Below, one piece after another: positions 21,162-33,218 of a stretch of 36,387 nucleotides of DNA (position 1 is the stretch's first letter; each line of letters begins with the position of its first letter). The DNA is taken from assembly GCA_029977705.1 (NCBI GenBank), contig JAPOKJ010000038.1, forward strand, positions 1-36,387, in the 5' to 3' direction. A program made the translations under genes and the position numbers. Source of the stretch: Burkholderiales bacterium (GTDB lineage: Bacteria > Pseudomonadota > Gammaproteobacteria > Burkholderiales > Burkholderiaceae_E). The notes under the pieces are model-generated. The model ran no database searches and was not told where the DNA came from. It was given only the letters and a program-made list of their open reading frames with translations.

Positions 21162-21430
21162 CTGATGCCGTTGCCCTTTTCACCGGTGCCGGCACGGCCT
21201 TGAATTGCAGGCTCTGACCGGGCCGGGCATCGACCTTGGGAGAATCAACGAGTCCGTAGCTGCGCACCCAGACCTTGTAGGCGGCCTTGGGCAACTGCGG
21301 AATCATGAAGCGCGTTGTCGTCGGTGACGAGCACCTTGGCAAAGCCGGTGGGCAGGCTGGAGGTATGGCAACCTGGGTCAGCGCAAGCGCCAGGCCTGCA
21401 AGCGTGGCCAGCAGGCCCATTGTTTTTCAT
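21162..21430 (-). pseudogene. Frameshifted, internally deleted remnant of a secreted protein
   Basis: A good ribosome site (AGGGGG, 5 nt before ATG 21430) starts MKNN, but the signal-peptide core LLATLAGLALALTQVA continues in the next frame (from 21420). The reading then returns to the first frame for LPTGFAKVLVTDDNA, and again to the second for FMIPQLPKAAYKVWVRSYGLV and DSPKVDARPGQSLQFKAVPAP. A final GEKGNGISPNM is readable in a third frame beside the amidohydrolase fragment. At least three frame changes therefore separate pieces that read sensibly in order. The pieces recall a family of long secreted proteins with a carboxypeptidase-regulatory-like beta-sandwich followed by cytochrome-like segments, most of which is missing. 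The name is uncertain; the degraded state is clear. Confidence 0.6.
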
Positions 21431-21661
21431 GTCATCCCCCTGGAAAATAGTGCCCGTCTGCGTCGAGGGCATGGGGACCAATACAGGCGCGCGGCAGGGG
21501 GCTTGCAGGCCTCATCCCATTGCAATCCAATGCCTCGCGCCGGTCTCTGGCGGGCATGGGGCTGGATCTCGGGCAAAGGCGGTTTCCGGATCGCCAGATG
21601 CGCGCACAAAGGACGCAGCGTGGTCGCGTCACCACGTTCGCACGACCGGCCATCCGGCCTT

Positions 21662-21867
21662 GTGGCGCTGTTCGCGATCTTCATTAAGAGCCTTGCCGGG
21701 GCGCTCTTTTCCAGCCTGCTGGCTATGGCGGCATCACCATGTGGTTCCACCCCAACCCCGATGGCCTGGGTCTGCTGCCCGTCCCCTTGCTGCTGTCGGC
21801 GCCGGCCGCGCTGATCTGCTGGTACCAGGTTCTCAGGATGGTGTTTGTCGGGCTGCTGCGTCGCTGA
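21662..21867 (+). pseudogene. Possible frameshifted small membrane protein
   Basis: From GTG 21662 one frame reads LFAIFIKSLAGALFSSLLA, a helix-like hydrophobic segment. Near 21722 an alternative frame continues as GYGGITMWFHPNPDGLGLL and LLLSAPAALICWYQVLR to a TGA at 21865-21867. Joining them by one frameshift gives a two-helix protein of about 67 residues. Alternatively, only the 42-residue ORF from ATG 21739 is real. There is no clear Shine-Dalgarno for either. Low confidence. Confidence 0.25.
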
Positions 21868-21959
21868 GCATTTTCGCGGGCATGGCCGGGTCACGGGCAC
21901 CTCAGAAGCCGTCCCCTCGAGGCAGGGTGAGGCGGAAAGTTTGTCCGCCAAAGCAAAGC

Positions 21960-21976
21960 GGGGCCTGCAAGGCCCC
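21960..21976 (-). terminator. Hairpin downstream of the DUF945-TPR gene
   Basis: GGGGCCT (21960-21966) and AGGCCCC (21970-21976) form a perfect 7-bp stem around GCA. It lies 74 nt beyond the stop at 22050 in the leftward direction. The following minus-strand bases read GCTTTGCTTTGG, a weak T-rich tail, so termination is likely but perhaps inefficient. Confidence 0.55.
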
Positions 21977-22049
21977 AGGCAGGCATCCGGGCGAGCCAGG
22001 ATGCCGCTTCAGTGGTGCGGCCGGGCAGGGAGCCCGTTGCCGTACCGGA

Positions 22050-24089
22050 TCAGTTCGGCAAGGCCATCTGCTGGAGGGCCACCGTGGACATATGCTGGTA
22101 CAAGGCCTGCAGCGGCGCGCGGGTCTCGCGGGTCGCACGGTCCTGGTAGAAGGCCAGCGACTTGTCGCGATTGCCTGACCACTGGAAGGACACCCACAGG
22201 GCCGAGCGCGCGTCATCAGCGCGGCCCGCCAGGGCATAGGCCTCGGCCAGCGGCGTCCAGGTGGAGCTGCGACGCGGATCCAGGACCAGGGCGGCCTGCA
22301 GCACCTCGATCGCTTTCACCGGCTCACCGGCCTTGACCAGGGCAAAGCCCAGATTGCCGGCGATCTCGACATCGCGCGGATTCTCCTTGAGGGCTTGCCC
22401 CAGCTTGGCGACCGCTTCGGCGGCGTCTTCACGCTTCAGTGCCTCGATGCCTGCGGTGTTGAGCTGGCGCGAGACGGCGCGGTTGCCCTGATCAGGCTTG
22501 GGCAGGCTGTCGATCAGGCCGGCAAGCTTGCGCACCTCGTCGATGTTGCGGGCACGGCCAGCGGCCAGGACCTGCTGGACACAGCCAGGCAGGGCGCTGC
22601 AGGCCACCGCCACCGCAGGGGCTGCTGCCGGGGCTTGGGCCGGGGCGGCTGCCGGCGCCACTGCAGGCGCCTGCGCCGGGGCATTGACGAGGGTCACGGC
22701 AGGCGCTTCGGCCGGCGCCTGCGCCGGTGCTTCGGCGGGGGCAGGAGCGGGAGCCTCTGCCGGGGCCTTGGCCGGTGCACGGGCCATCTCGGTCGGCGCC
22801 TGACCCAGGCTGGCGATCAGTTCCTCCAGCTTCTGATCAGCGGATTGCAGGCCAGCCAGGAAAGCGCTCGCATCCTGGGAACGCTCATTGACCTTCAACA
22901 GGCCGTTCTGGTATTCGAATCCGCTCATCAGGCCGGCGCCCTTGGCCACGGCAAAGCCCATCTTGATGGCCATCTCGCGCTGCTCGGCGGTGATCAGCTT
23001 GCCAGTGACTTCGATCTGGCCATTGGACTTGAGCTGGCGGGCGATCGAAGGCTTGCCATCCTTGGACTCGGCCAGCTCGACCATGAATTGGCCGCTGATG
23101 CTGCCATCGGCCGATTTGCCGCTGATCTTGGGGATGCCGACCGACAGGCCGCGCGCCACCAGGCGGATGGCGGCTTCGCGCGCCTTGCGGGCTTCCTCGG
23201 CGGTCAGGCTCTTCATGCCGCAGCTGTCCTCGAACAGCTTGCTGAGGGTTTCGACACTGCGCGTGTCCATGCCCTTGAGGGCGATTTCCATGGCCAGGTC
23301 GGTCAGCTCGACGCCAGAGGCCTTGACACGGCGTACGGCCGGCGTGACAGTGACATTGAGCCGGTCGCCGCTTTCGCTGGCATCGGATCGCACCGACAGG
23401 CCTTCGAGGGTTCCCATGCCGAGGCTGACCTGCTCGGCACCCAGGCGCATCCAGCCGGTTCCCAGATGGCGGTTCTTCAACTCCATGTCGAGCGCGACGT
23501 CCTTGAGTTCCATCGCTTCGCCGTGACCCCGGGTGACCACACGGTCCACCTTCCAGCCGAAGGCCAGCGCCTGGCCGTTGACGGTGAGAAAGCCCTTGGA
23601 CGGAGCGATCTGGAAGGCTTCGCCCGAGCGCTGGTAATTCACCTCAGGCAGCGCCATCTCGGTGCGCAGGGCCCCGTCGAGCGCGACCGAACCGGTGCCG
23701 GCCAGCGGGCTGGCCGATCCGAAGATGGCCTTGAATTCGTCGGCCGTTGCGCCCAGCGGTGCGGCCTTCCAGTCAAAGCGGGTGGCGCTGGTGGGCATGA
23801 CCAGGTGCGACATGGTGTAGTCGACGCGCACCGAGATCGCCTTGTCGGCGCCCGGTTCTGCCGAGCAGCCGGGCTCGAAGACCAATTCGGCCTGACCTTT
23901 GGAGCTGAGCAGGCCGCGTTCATGCGTCAGATTGGCCAATCGCAACCCGCCACCCTGCGTCTTGGGCGCAGCCTTGAGCGCCTGAAGACTGGTTTCGGCG
24001 CGTTGCCCCGCCAAAAAACTGCTGCCGAGCCAGGCGCTGAGCGCCAGTCCCGTCACACCTGCCACTGCCACGACGACTTTTTTATTCAT
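22050..24089 (-). CDS. DUF945 (YdgA-like) protein fused to a C-terminal TPR domain
   Basis: A 679-residue envelope protein. The N terminus MNKKVVVAVAGVTGLALSAW is an uncleaved signal anchor or signal peptide. The DUF945/YdgA-like region follows to about residue 425, with the characteristic start GQRAETSLQAL and LTHERGLLSSKGQAELVF and repeated beta-strand patterns. An Ala-Pro-rich linker covers about 431-494. The last 185 residues are helical with TPR motifs (NTAGIEALKREDAAEAVAKL, PRDVEIAGNLGFALVKAG, AAWxP-like STWTPLAEAYALAG). E. coli YdgA lacks the linker and TPR part. ATG 24089 has AAGGTGAAGG before it; an in-frame start at 24191 would add unlikely sequence. It is the third gene of a leftward series after argG and the DUF4010 gene, but 202 nt away from the latter. 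Confidence 0.82.
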   Translation of the reverse strand: MNKKVVVAVAGVTGLALSAWLGSSFLAGQRAETSLQALKAAPKTQGGGLRLANLTHERGLLSSKGQAELVFEPGCSAEPGADKAISVRVDYTMSHLVMPTSATRFDWKAAPLGATADEFKAIFGSASPLAGTGSVALDGALRTEMALPEVNYQRSGEAFQIAPSKGFLTVNGQALAFGWKVDRVVTRGHGEAMELKDVALDMELKNRHLGTGWMRLGAEQVSLGMGTLEGLSVRSDASESGDRLNVTVTPAVRRVKASGVELTDLAMEIALKGMDTRSVETLSKLFEDSCGMKSLTAEEARKAREAAIRLVARGLSVGIPKISGKSADGSISGQFMVELAESKDGKPSIARQLKSNGQIEVTGKLITAEQREMAIKMGFAVAKGAGLMSGFEYQNGLLKVNERSQDASAFLAGLQSADQKLEELIASLGQAPTEMARAPAKAPAEAPAPAPAEAPAQAPAEAPAVTLVNAPAQAPAVAPAAAPAQAPAAAPAVAVACSALPGCVQQVLAAGRARNIDEVRKLAGLIDSLPKPDQGNRAVSRQLNTAGIEALKREDAAEAVAKLGQALKENPRDVEIAGNLGFALVKAGEPVKAIEVLQAALVLDPRRSSTWTPLAEAYALAGRADDARSALWVSFQWSGNRDKSLAFYQDRATRETRAPLQALYQHMSTVALQQMALPN
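22608..22799 (-). repeat. Ala-Pro-rich repeat region inside the DUF945-TPR gene
   Basis: About 64 codons made of degenerate APA(E/Q)APA units, encoded by GCC/GCG/CCG/CCC-rich DNA with related GGCGCCTGCGCCGG-type blocks on the plus strand. It probably forms an extended spacer between the two domains and could vary in length by slippage or recombination. Confidence 0.8.
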
Positions 24090-24291
24090 GCCTTCACCTT
24101 GGGTTTCATCAATACCGGATGGATGGGCATCGGTATCTTCAGAATGAACTTGAGAGGCTGGCGCACGCGTCAGTCCCCCGGGAATAGCCAATTAACCTTC
24201 GGGAGGGCTGTCTGGCAGGTCCGGCCCGACCGGCGGCGGCCCGGACAGGACAGGCGCGACCCGGGCAGGCGGGTCTATGGGCCGCGTGGCT

Positions 24292-25569
24292 TCAGCCCAG
24301 CCAGACACCCAGCCAGAGCGCTGCAAGGACCAGTGCCAGGCCGGGCACGATGCGCCTGGCAAAGGGAGCGCCGCCCGAGCGCCAGGCAACCAGGGCCTTC
24401 ATCAAGGCATTGCTGCTCAGGCCCACCAGGACCGGCATGCGGGCATCATCCAGCGCCAGCTTGGCGTTGACCACCAGGGTCGCGGCAGAAGCGGCGTTGG
24501 CATGGGCATCGGCCAGCCCTGCGACGGCGGCGCCCACGAGCAGTCCGGCCTGACCCAGCCAGGCATTCAGGCCAGCCGACACCACCAGCACGGCCGCCAT
24601 GATCAGCGCAAAGCCCAGGGCGGCCTTCAGGTCGAAGGCCTGTCCCGGGGGAGACTGACCATCGAGGGCCAGCTTGCCGCTGTCCCGAAAAAGGAAGGGC
24701 AGGGCATACAGTACGGCCGCAGCAGTGCCAGCCATCAACGGGCCGGCCAGGGACTGCAGCAGCGGTGGATGCAGGGCCCACAGCACCAGGGCGAGCTGGA
24801 AGAATGTGGCGACCGAGGACAGGATGGCGCCAGCCACGGCAGGGCCGAGCAGGTCTGGCTGACGGCGGCCGCGCTGCCCCATGGCATGAATCGTCGCGGT
24901 GCTCGAAATGAAGCCGGCCGCAAAGCCGGCCAGCGGCAAGCCCTGCTGCGGACCCAGGGCCCGCACGGCCACGTAACCGATGGCATTGATGCCCATCACC
25001 AGCACGAGCAATCGCACCAGGGCCTGGGGATTGAGGGCATCGAAGGGGCCGAGGTAGCGGTCGGGACTGAGCGGCCACAGGATCAGGGCGACGCCGGCAA
25101 ACACCAGGATGTCGCGCATTTCCTGCTCACTGAGGACCCGCAGGACCAGGTGGTGCAGCCCCTGCCGGGAGAACAGCAGCAAGGCCATCAGGGCTGCCAG
25201 TCCGGCCGCCAGGGTCGCGTCGCGCATGGCCAGGCCGCCCAGCAGCGTCGTCAGGATCAGGGCCACCTCCGTGGTCGTGCCGGGATCATGATCGGCTGCC
25301 CTGCGCTTGCGCTGGGCTGAGGCGTAGGCGACCCAGGCGCCGATACCCACCAGGAGCACGACCAGGGCGAGCATCCACGGACCGGCCAGCAGATGGGCCA
25401 CCGCCGCAGCCACCGAGGCCAGCGCAAAAGTGCGGATGCCGGCCGCCTGCCGGTCCGGCCCCTCGCGCTTGCGCCGCTCGCGCTCGGCGCCCACCAGCAG
25501 CCCAATGCCCAGCGCCACGCTCAGGCCGATCAGCTGAGGGGCATCGTGCAGGCTTGCGTCGGGCGTCAT
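24292..25569 (-). CDS. MgtC/SapB and DUF4010 inner-membrane protein
   Basis: A 425-residue polytopic membrane protein with an N-terminal MgtC-like domain (LIGLSVALGIGLLVGAERERRKRE, then GIRTFALASVAAAVAHLLAG) and a C-terminal DUF4010 domain (MGINAIGYVAVRALGP, AGFAAGFISSTATIHAMGQRG, and GAAVAGLADAHANAASAA). About eleven hydrophobic segments are visible. MgtC relatives modulate ATP synthase or help adaptation to low magnesium; the DUF4010 fusion is common and of unknown function. The ATG at 25569 was chosen because the product then begins MTPDASLHDAPQLIGLSVAL, just ahead of the first helix; the longer upstream frame lies within argG. It lies 62 nt downstream of argG on the same strand and may be co-transcribed with it. 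Confidence 0.88.
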   Translation of the reverse strand: MTPDASLHDAPQLIGLSVALGIGLLVGAERERRKREGPDRQAAGIRTFALASVAAAVAHLLAGPWMLALVVLLVGIGAWVAYASAQRKRRAADHDPGTTTEVALILTTLLGGLAMRDATLAAGLAALMALLLFSRQGLHHLVLRVLSEQEMRDILVFAGVALILWPLSPDRYLGPFDALNPQALVRLLVLVMGINAIGYVAVRALGPQQGLPLAGFAAGFISSTATIHAMGQRGRRQPDLLGPAVAGAILSSVATFFQLALVLWALHPPLLQSLAGPLMAGTAAAVLYALPFLFRDSGKLALDGQSPPGQAFDLKAALGFALIMAAVLVVSAGLNAWLGQAGLLVGAAVAGLADAHANAASAATLVVNAKLALDDARMPVLVGLSSNALMKALVAWRSGGAPFARRIVPGLALVLAALWLGVWLG

Positions 25570-25631
25570 GGCTTGCGCGTTGGCTGCAGCGATGGCCGGG
25601 GCAAGACCCGCGAAAGGGCGACGTGCCTTGC

Positions 25632-27585
<1,954 letters not shown>

Positions 27586-27660
27586 ACGGGCCACAGGGCC
27601 TCACGGACCGGCCCGCATTGGGCCTGCCGGGCGACCTTCACAGGGCCACGCGCGCCCGCC

Positions 27661-28920
27661 TTACGAGGGAATGCGCACCTGCAGGTCGGTATAGCCACGC
27701 ACGAACGAGGAGGGCACCCGGGCCGGCTCGCCGACCACTTCGATGGTCGCAAAGCGCTTGAGGATTTCTTCCCAGAGGATGCGCAACTGCATCTCGGCCA
27801 GGCGGTTGCCGACGCAGCGATGGATGCCAAAGCCGAAGGACAGGTGCTGGCGCGGGCGGGCGCGGTCGATGATGAAGCGGTCCGCCTCGGGGATGGCCGC
27901 ACTGTCACGATTGCCCGACAGGTACCACATCACCACCTTGTCGCCCTTCCTGATCTGCTGGCCGTTCAGCTCGATGTCCTGGACCGCGGTGCGGCGCATG
28001 TGGGCCAGGGGCGTCTGCCAGCGGATGATCTCGGGCACCATGCTGTCGATCAGGGCCGGATTGGCGCGCAGCTTGGCGTACTCGGCCGGATTCTCGCTCA
28101 GGGCCAGCAGGCCGCCGGTCATGGAATTGCGGGTGGTGTCATTGCCACCAACGATGAGCAGGACCAGGTTGCCCATGAACTCCTTGGGCTCCATGTTGCG
28201 AGTTGCGGCGCCATGGGCCAGCATCGACACCAGGTCCGAGCGTGGCGGCTGGCCGGCACGTTCGTTCCACAGCTTCATGAAATAGCCCGCCATCTTGCCC
28301 AATTCGGCCATGCGCTGCTCGGGCGACGGGGCATTGGGATTGAACTTGGGATTGGCGGTGGCGATATCGGACCAGTAGGTCAGCAGGCGCCGGTCCTCGA
28401 GCGGGAAGTCGAACAGGGTGGCCAGCATCAGGGTGGTCAGCTCGATCGATACCCGGTCCACCCAGTTGAAGGTCTCGTCGCGGGGCAGGCCGTCCAGGAC
28501 CTTGCAGGTGCGCTCGCGGATCAGGCTCTCCATCTTGGACAGGTTGTCCGGGGCCACGATGGGCTGCACCGCCTTGCGCTGGTCGTCATGCTTGGGCGGG
28601 TCCATCGCGATGAACATCGGCAGCTTTTCTTCGGCCGGCTGGTCGGTGATGGTGATGCCGCCCAGTGACCAGTCCGAGGAGAAGGCCTGATGATTGGTAT
28701 CGACCTTCATGATGTCCTGGTAGCTGCACACCGACCAGTAATCGCCGAAGATCGGGCTGTGGCTTCGGTGCACCGGCGCATCGCGACGCAGGCGCTCGAA
28801 GAAGGGGCCGATGGTGTCGTCGACAAAACGGGGCGGGTCGGCCGGGTTGATCTGCTCGAGGGGCATCGAGAAGGCCAGTTCGCGCGCTTGCGCAAGCCGC
28901 TGTTGCTGCTGGGGGCTCAT
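27661..28920 (-). CDS. Cytochrome P450, CYP153-type (alkane/fatty-acid terminal hydroxylase)
   Basis: A 419-residue soluble class I P450. The heme loop FGFGIHRCVGNRLAE places the cysteine thiolate at C369. The K-helix EIIR (297-300) and the I-helix GGNDTTRN (258-265) are present. The stretches WQTPLAHMRRTA, KGDKVVMWYLSGNRD and RPRQHLSFGFGI match the CYP153 family closely as I recall it. CYP153 enzymes hydroxylate the terminal carbon of alkanes and related chains and need a ferredoxin and ferredoxin reductase; neither gene is present nearby. GGAG lies 6 nt before the ATG at 28920. A 162-nt gap separates it from the upstream ggt gene, so it probably has its own promoter there. The subfamily call should be tested by alignment. 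Confidence 0.92.
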   Translation of the reverse strand: MSPQQQQRLAQARELAFSMPLEQINPADPPRFVDDTIGPFFERLRRDAPVHRSHSPIFGDYWSVCSYQDIMKVDTNHQAFSSDWSLGGITITDQPAEEKLPMFIAMDPPKHDDQRKAVQPIVAPDNLSKMESLIRERTCKVLDGLPRDETFNWVDRVSIELTTLMLATLFDFPLEDRRLLTYWSDIATANPKFNPNAPSPEQRMAELGKMAGYFMKLWNERAGQPPRSDLVSMLAHGAATRNMEPKEFMGNLVLLIVGGNDTTRNSMTGGLLALSENPAEYAKLRANPALIDSMVPEIIRWQTPLAHMRRTAVQDIELNGQQIRKGDKVVMWYLSGNRDSAAIPEADRFIIDRARPRQHLSFGFGIHRCVGNRLAEMQLRILWEEILKRFATIEVVGEPARVPSSFVRGYTDLQVRIPS

Positions 28921-29018
28921 GGGGGTCTCCGTGGTTTCGTGCGTCGCAGGGCGGGGCCGGCCCGGCGATCGCAGGGGGCCGCCCCGTTGCGCAGGCGTGG
29001 CGTCATGCTAGTGCAAAA

Positions 29019-29040
29019 GTGGCGCGTTGTCTGCCACAAC
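29019..29040. promoter_or_regulatory. Interleaved inverted repeats upstream of the P450 gene
   Basis: Two overlapping dyads sit about 100-120 nt upstream of the P450 start: GTGGC (29019-29023) with GCCAC (29033-29037), and GTTGT (29026-29030) with ACAAC (29036-29040). Such dyads suggest an operator for a dimeric regulator, but no consensus is recognised and no regulator gene is adjacent. Chance occurrence in this length is possible. Confidence 0.3.
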
Positions 29041-29082
29041 TGCTACACATTTGCGGTCCGCTGCCCGCGCGAGGCAGGATTG

Positions 29083-31537
<2,455 letters not shown>

Positions 31538-32395
31538 TTACTTGATGTCGGCCTTGTCGCGCAACTGCTTGATCAGGGCCTGCACGCGCTCCTGCTGCAG
31601 GCGCTGCTGGATCTGGGGCTTGACCTGATCCAGTGCCGGCGGCTTGCTGTCACGAACGTCATCCAGGCGGATCACGTGGTAGCCAAACTGGGTCTTGACC
31701 GGCGTGTCGGTGAACTTGCCCTTCTCGAGCTTGACCATGGCCTGGGAAAACTCCGGCACGAAGGTGCCCGGGCCGTTCCAGTCCAGGTCACCACCATTGG
31801 CGGCCGAACCCGGGTCCTTGGACTGCTTGGCCAGGTCCTCGAACTTGGCGCCCTTCTTGAGCTGCTCGATGATGGCCTTGGCGGCGTCTTCCTTCTCCAC
31901 CAGGATGTGGCGGGCGCGGTATTCCTTCTGCCCGTTGGAGCTTCCGGCCAGCTTGTCATAGGTGGCCTTGATCTCGGCATCGGTCACCGGATTTTGCTGG
32001 ACATATTGCGTCAGCAGGGCGCGGATCATCAGTTCGCGCTTGAAGTTCTCGAGCTGCTTGGTGACGTCGGGGCTGCGTGCCAGACCGCGCTTTTCAGCTT
32101 CCTGCACGAAGATTTCGCGATTGATCAGGTCCTCGAGGGCCTGCTTGCGAAGCTCGGGGGTCTCGGGGCGGCCCTGGGCGGCCAGGGCCGCCATGAACTC
32201 GTCCAACTGCTTCTTGGGGATCGGCTTGTTGTTGACAATCGCCGCATTGCCGGCCGAAGCGGCAGGCGCTGCGGCCTTGGCGTCTGCCTTGGCCTCGGCC
32301 TTGGCCTCGGCCTTCTTGTCCTGGGCCAGCACGCCGCTGCTCAGGCCGATCGTCAGCGAGGCTACCAAGGCCACCGCGAAAGAAGGTTTTTTCAT
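31538..32395 (-). CDS. Periplasmic parvulin-type peptidyl-prolyl isomerase
   Basis: A 285-residue exported foldase. The signal peptide (KKPSFAVALVASLTIGLSSGVLA) is followed by an unusual Lys/Glu/Ala-repeat spacer (EAKAEAKADAK, residues 30-48). A SurA-like N-terminal helical region (LDEFMAALAAQG, NREIFVQEAEKRG) precedes the parvulin domain at about 158-250, with YRARHILVEKEDAAK, FEDLAKQSKDPGSAANGGDLDW and TQFGYHVIRLDD. These proteins isomerise Xaa-Pro bonds and assist outer-membrane protein folding. GGAA lies a few bases before ATG 32395. In many Burkholderiales bolA sits between this gene and yciB; here there is a 148-nt gap without it. Confidence 0.93.
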   Translation of the reverse strand: MKKPSFAVALVASLTIGLSSGVLAQDKKAEAKAEAKADAKAAAPAASAGNAAIVNNKPIPKKQLDEFMAALAAQGRPETPELRKQALEDLINREIFVQEAEKRGLARSPDVTKQLENFKRELMIRALLTQYVQQNPVTDAEIKATYDKLAGSSNGQKEYRARHILVEKEDAAKAIIEQLKKGAKFEDLAKQSKDPGSAANGGDLDWNGPGTFVPEFSQAMVKLEKGKFTDTPVKTQFGYHVIRLDDVRDSKPPALDQVKPQIQQRLQQERVQALIKQLRDKADIK

Positions 32396-32543
32396 GGGAG
32401 TTCCGGGGATTCAGGGAGGTGAGATCGGTCGTGGCAGCCGCCTGGGCAGTGCCCGCAGGACAGCGGCGACCGAATTCGCAGCGCATCATACACGAGGCCA
32501 TGCCAGGGCAGGGCCCCGGATCCGGCCATTGATCGGATTCTTT

Positions 32544-33134
32544 TCAATCGGCTTTTCCAGGCCCGGGCGGAGGCTCCGGCTGGCCATCGCCCTGGATGGT
32601 TTCCTGCTCCTGGACGCTGTAGCGACCCAGGTACAAGGCCTGGCCGATGATGAAGACCAGGGTCAGGGCGGTGGTGCCAAACATCTTGAAGTTGACCCAG
32701 GTGTCGGTCGAGAACCCGTAGGCCACCCACAGGTTCAGGCCCGCCATGACCAGAAAGAACAGCACCCAAAGGGCATTGGCGCGGTCCCAGATCGCGTCGG
32801 GCAATTGCAGTTGCTTGCCCATCAGGGAGCGGATGCCGTTGCGCCCGAAACCATAGCGGCTGACCAGCAGGCCCAGACCCATCAGCAGGTACAGCACGGT
32901 GGGCTTCCACTTGACGAAAGTTTCGTCGCGCAGCATCAGGGTGGCCCCGCCAAAGACGGCAATGATGGCCAGGCTGGCCCACTGCATGGCTTCGACCTTG
33001 TGACGCCGGGCCAGCATGTAGCCGATCTGCAGCAGGCTGGCGGCGATGGCCACGCCTGTCGCCACATAGATGTCATACATCTTGAAGGCGACAAAAAAGA
33101 GCACAATCGGGAGAAAATCGAGCAGAAGCTTCAT
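32544..33134 (-). CDS. yciB: Inner-membrane septation protein YciB (IspZ family)
   Basis: A 196-residue polytopic membrane protein of the YciB/IspZ family, linked to septation and cell-envelope synthesis. It begins MKLLLDFLPIVLFFVAFKMYDIYVATG, the family's usual opening, and has five hydrophobic segments, including AIIAVFGGATLMLRDETFVKWKPT and VLFFLVMAGLNLWVAYGF. The C-terminal tail is hydrophilic (EQETIQGDGQPEPPPG). ATG 33134 has no Shine-Dalgarno; the preceding 12 bases are only A and T (plus strand 33135-33146), so initiation may use an unstructured leader. It reads away from the small basic ORF on the opposite strand. Confidence 0.95.
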   Translation of the reverse strand: MKLLLDFLPIVLFFVAFKMYDIYVATGVAIAASLLQIGYMLARRHKVEAMQWASLAIIAVFGGATLMLRDETFVKWKPTVLYLLMGLGLLVSRYGFGRNGIRSLMGKQLQLPDAIWDRANALWVLFFLVMAGLNLWVAYGFSTDTWVNFKMFGTTALTLVFIIGQALYLGRYSVQEQETIQGDGQPEPPPGPGKAD

Positions 33135-33140
33135 TTTTTA

Positions 33141-33146
33141 TATAAT
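33141..33146 (+). promoter_or_regulatory. -10 box of the small basic ORF
   Basis: TATAAT on the plus strand, in an AT-rich stretch, would give a start near 33153 and a leader of about 85 nt. No TTGACA-like -35 is seen at 16-18 nt (the region reads TCGAGC). It sits 7-12 nt before the yciB ATG on the opposite strand. Confidence 0.55.
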
Positions 33147-33179
33147 GCTGGGTTTGGCGCGGCGCGACAGTCGGCTGCC

Positions 33180-33207
33180 ATTTTATTCCCAAATCACCCC
33201 TCGTCGA
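33180..33207 (-). promoter_or_regulatory. Candidate yciB promoter
   Basis: On the minus strand, TCGACG (33202-33207) is followed by 16 nt and TAAAAT (33180-33185), matching 4 and 5 of 6 bases of the sigma70 consensus. Transcription would start near 33173, inside the transcribed leader of the divergent small-ORF unit. Confidence 0.4.
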
Positions 33208-33218
33208 CCAGAGTCGAC
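33203..33218 (+). other. Leader hairpin before the small basic ORF
   Basis: GTCGAC-CAGA-GTCGAC forms a perfect 6-bp stem with a 4-nt loop, ending 7 nt before the GGAG ribosome site (33226-33229). It could influence translation or mRNA stability of the small ORF. Confidence 0.5.

Larger units (their letters stand above)
20994..22049. other. Gene-poor stretch with degraded gene fragments
   Basis: About 1.05 kb between the COG4389 gene and the end of the DUF945 gene holds no intact, convincing gene. From left to right it contains an amidohydrolase fragment (21024-21161, minus), a frameshifted remnant of a secreted protein (21162-21430, minus), about 230 bases in which I see nothing, a possible broken membrane protein (21662-21867, plus), and a terminator for the leftward DUF945 gene (21960-21976). 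Confidence 0.7.

Noticed and set aside
21686-21708. AAGAGC/GCTCTT dyad followed by TTTT as a rightward terminator
   Set aside because: No convincing rightward gene precedes it, the stem has only six pairs and the T run is short; it is mentioned only in connection with the possible membrane protein.
24219-24246. GTCCGG/CCGGAC dyad downstream of the DUF4010 gene
   Set aside because: Six-base arms with a 16-nt loop and no T tract are weak evidence for a terminator in this GC-rich DNA.
22395-24470. A 691-residue plus-strand open frame opposite the DUF945-TPR gene
   Set aside because: Antisense shadow of a gene with a clear signal sequence, domain structure and ribosome site.
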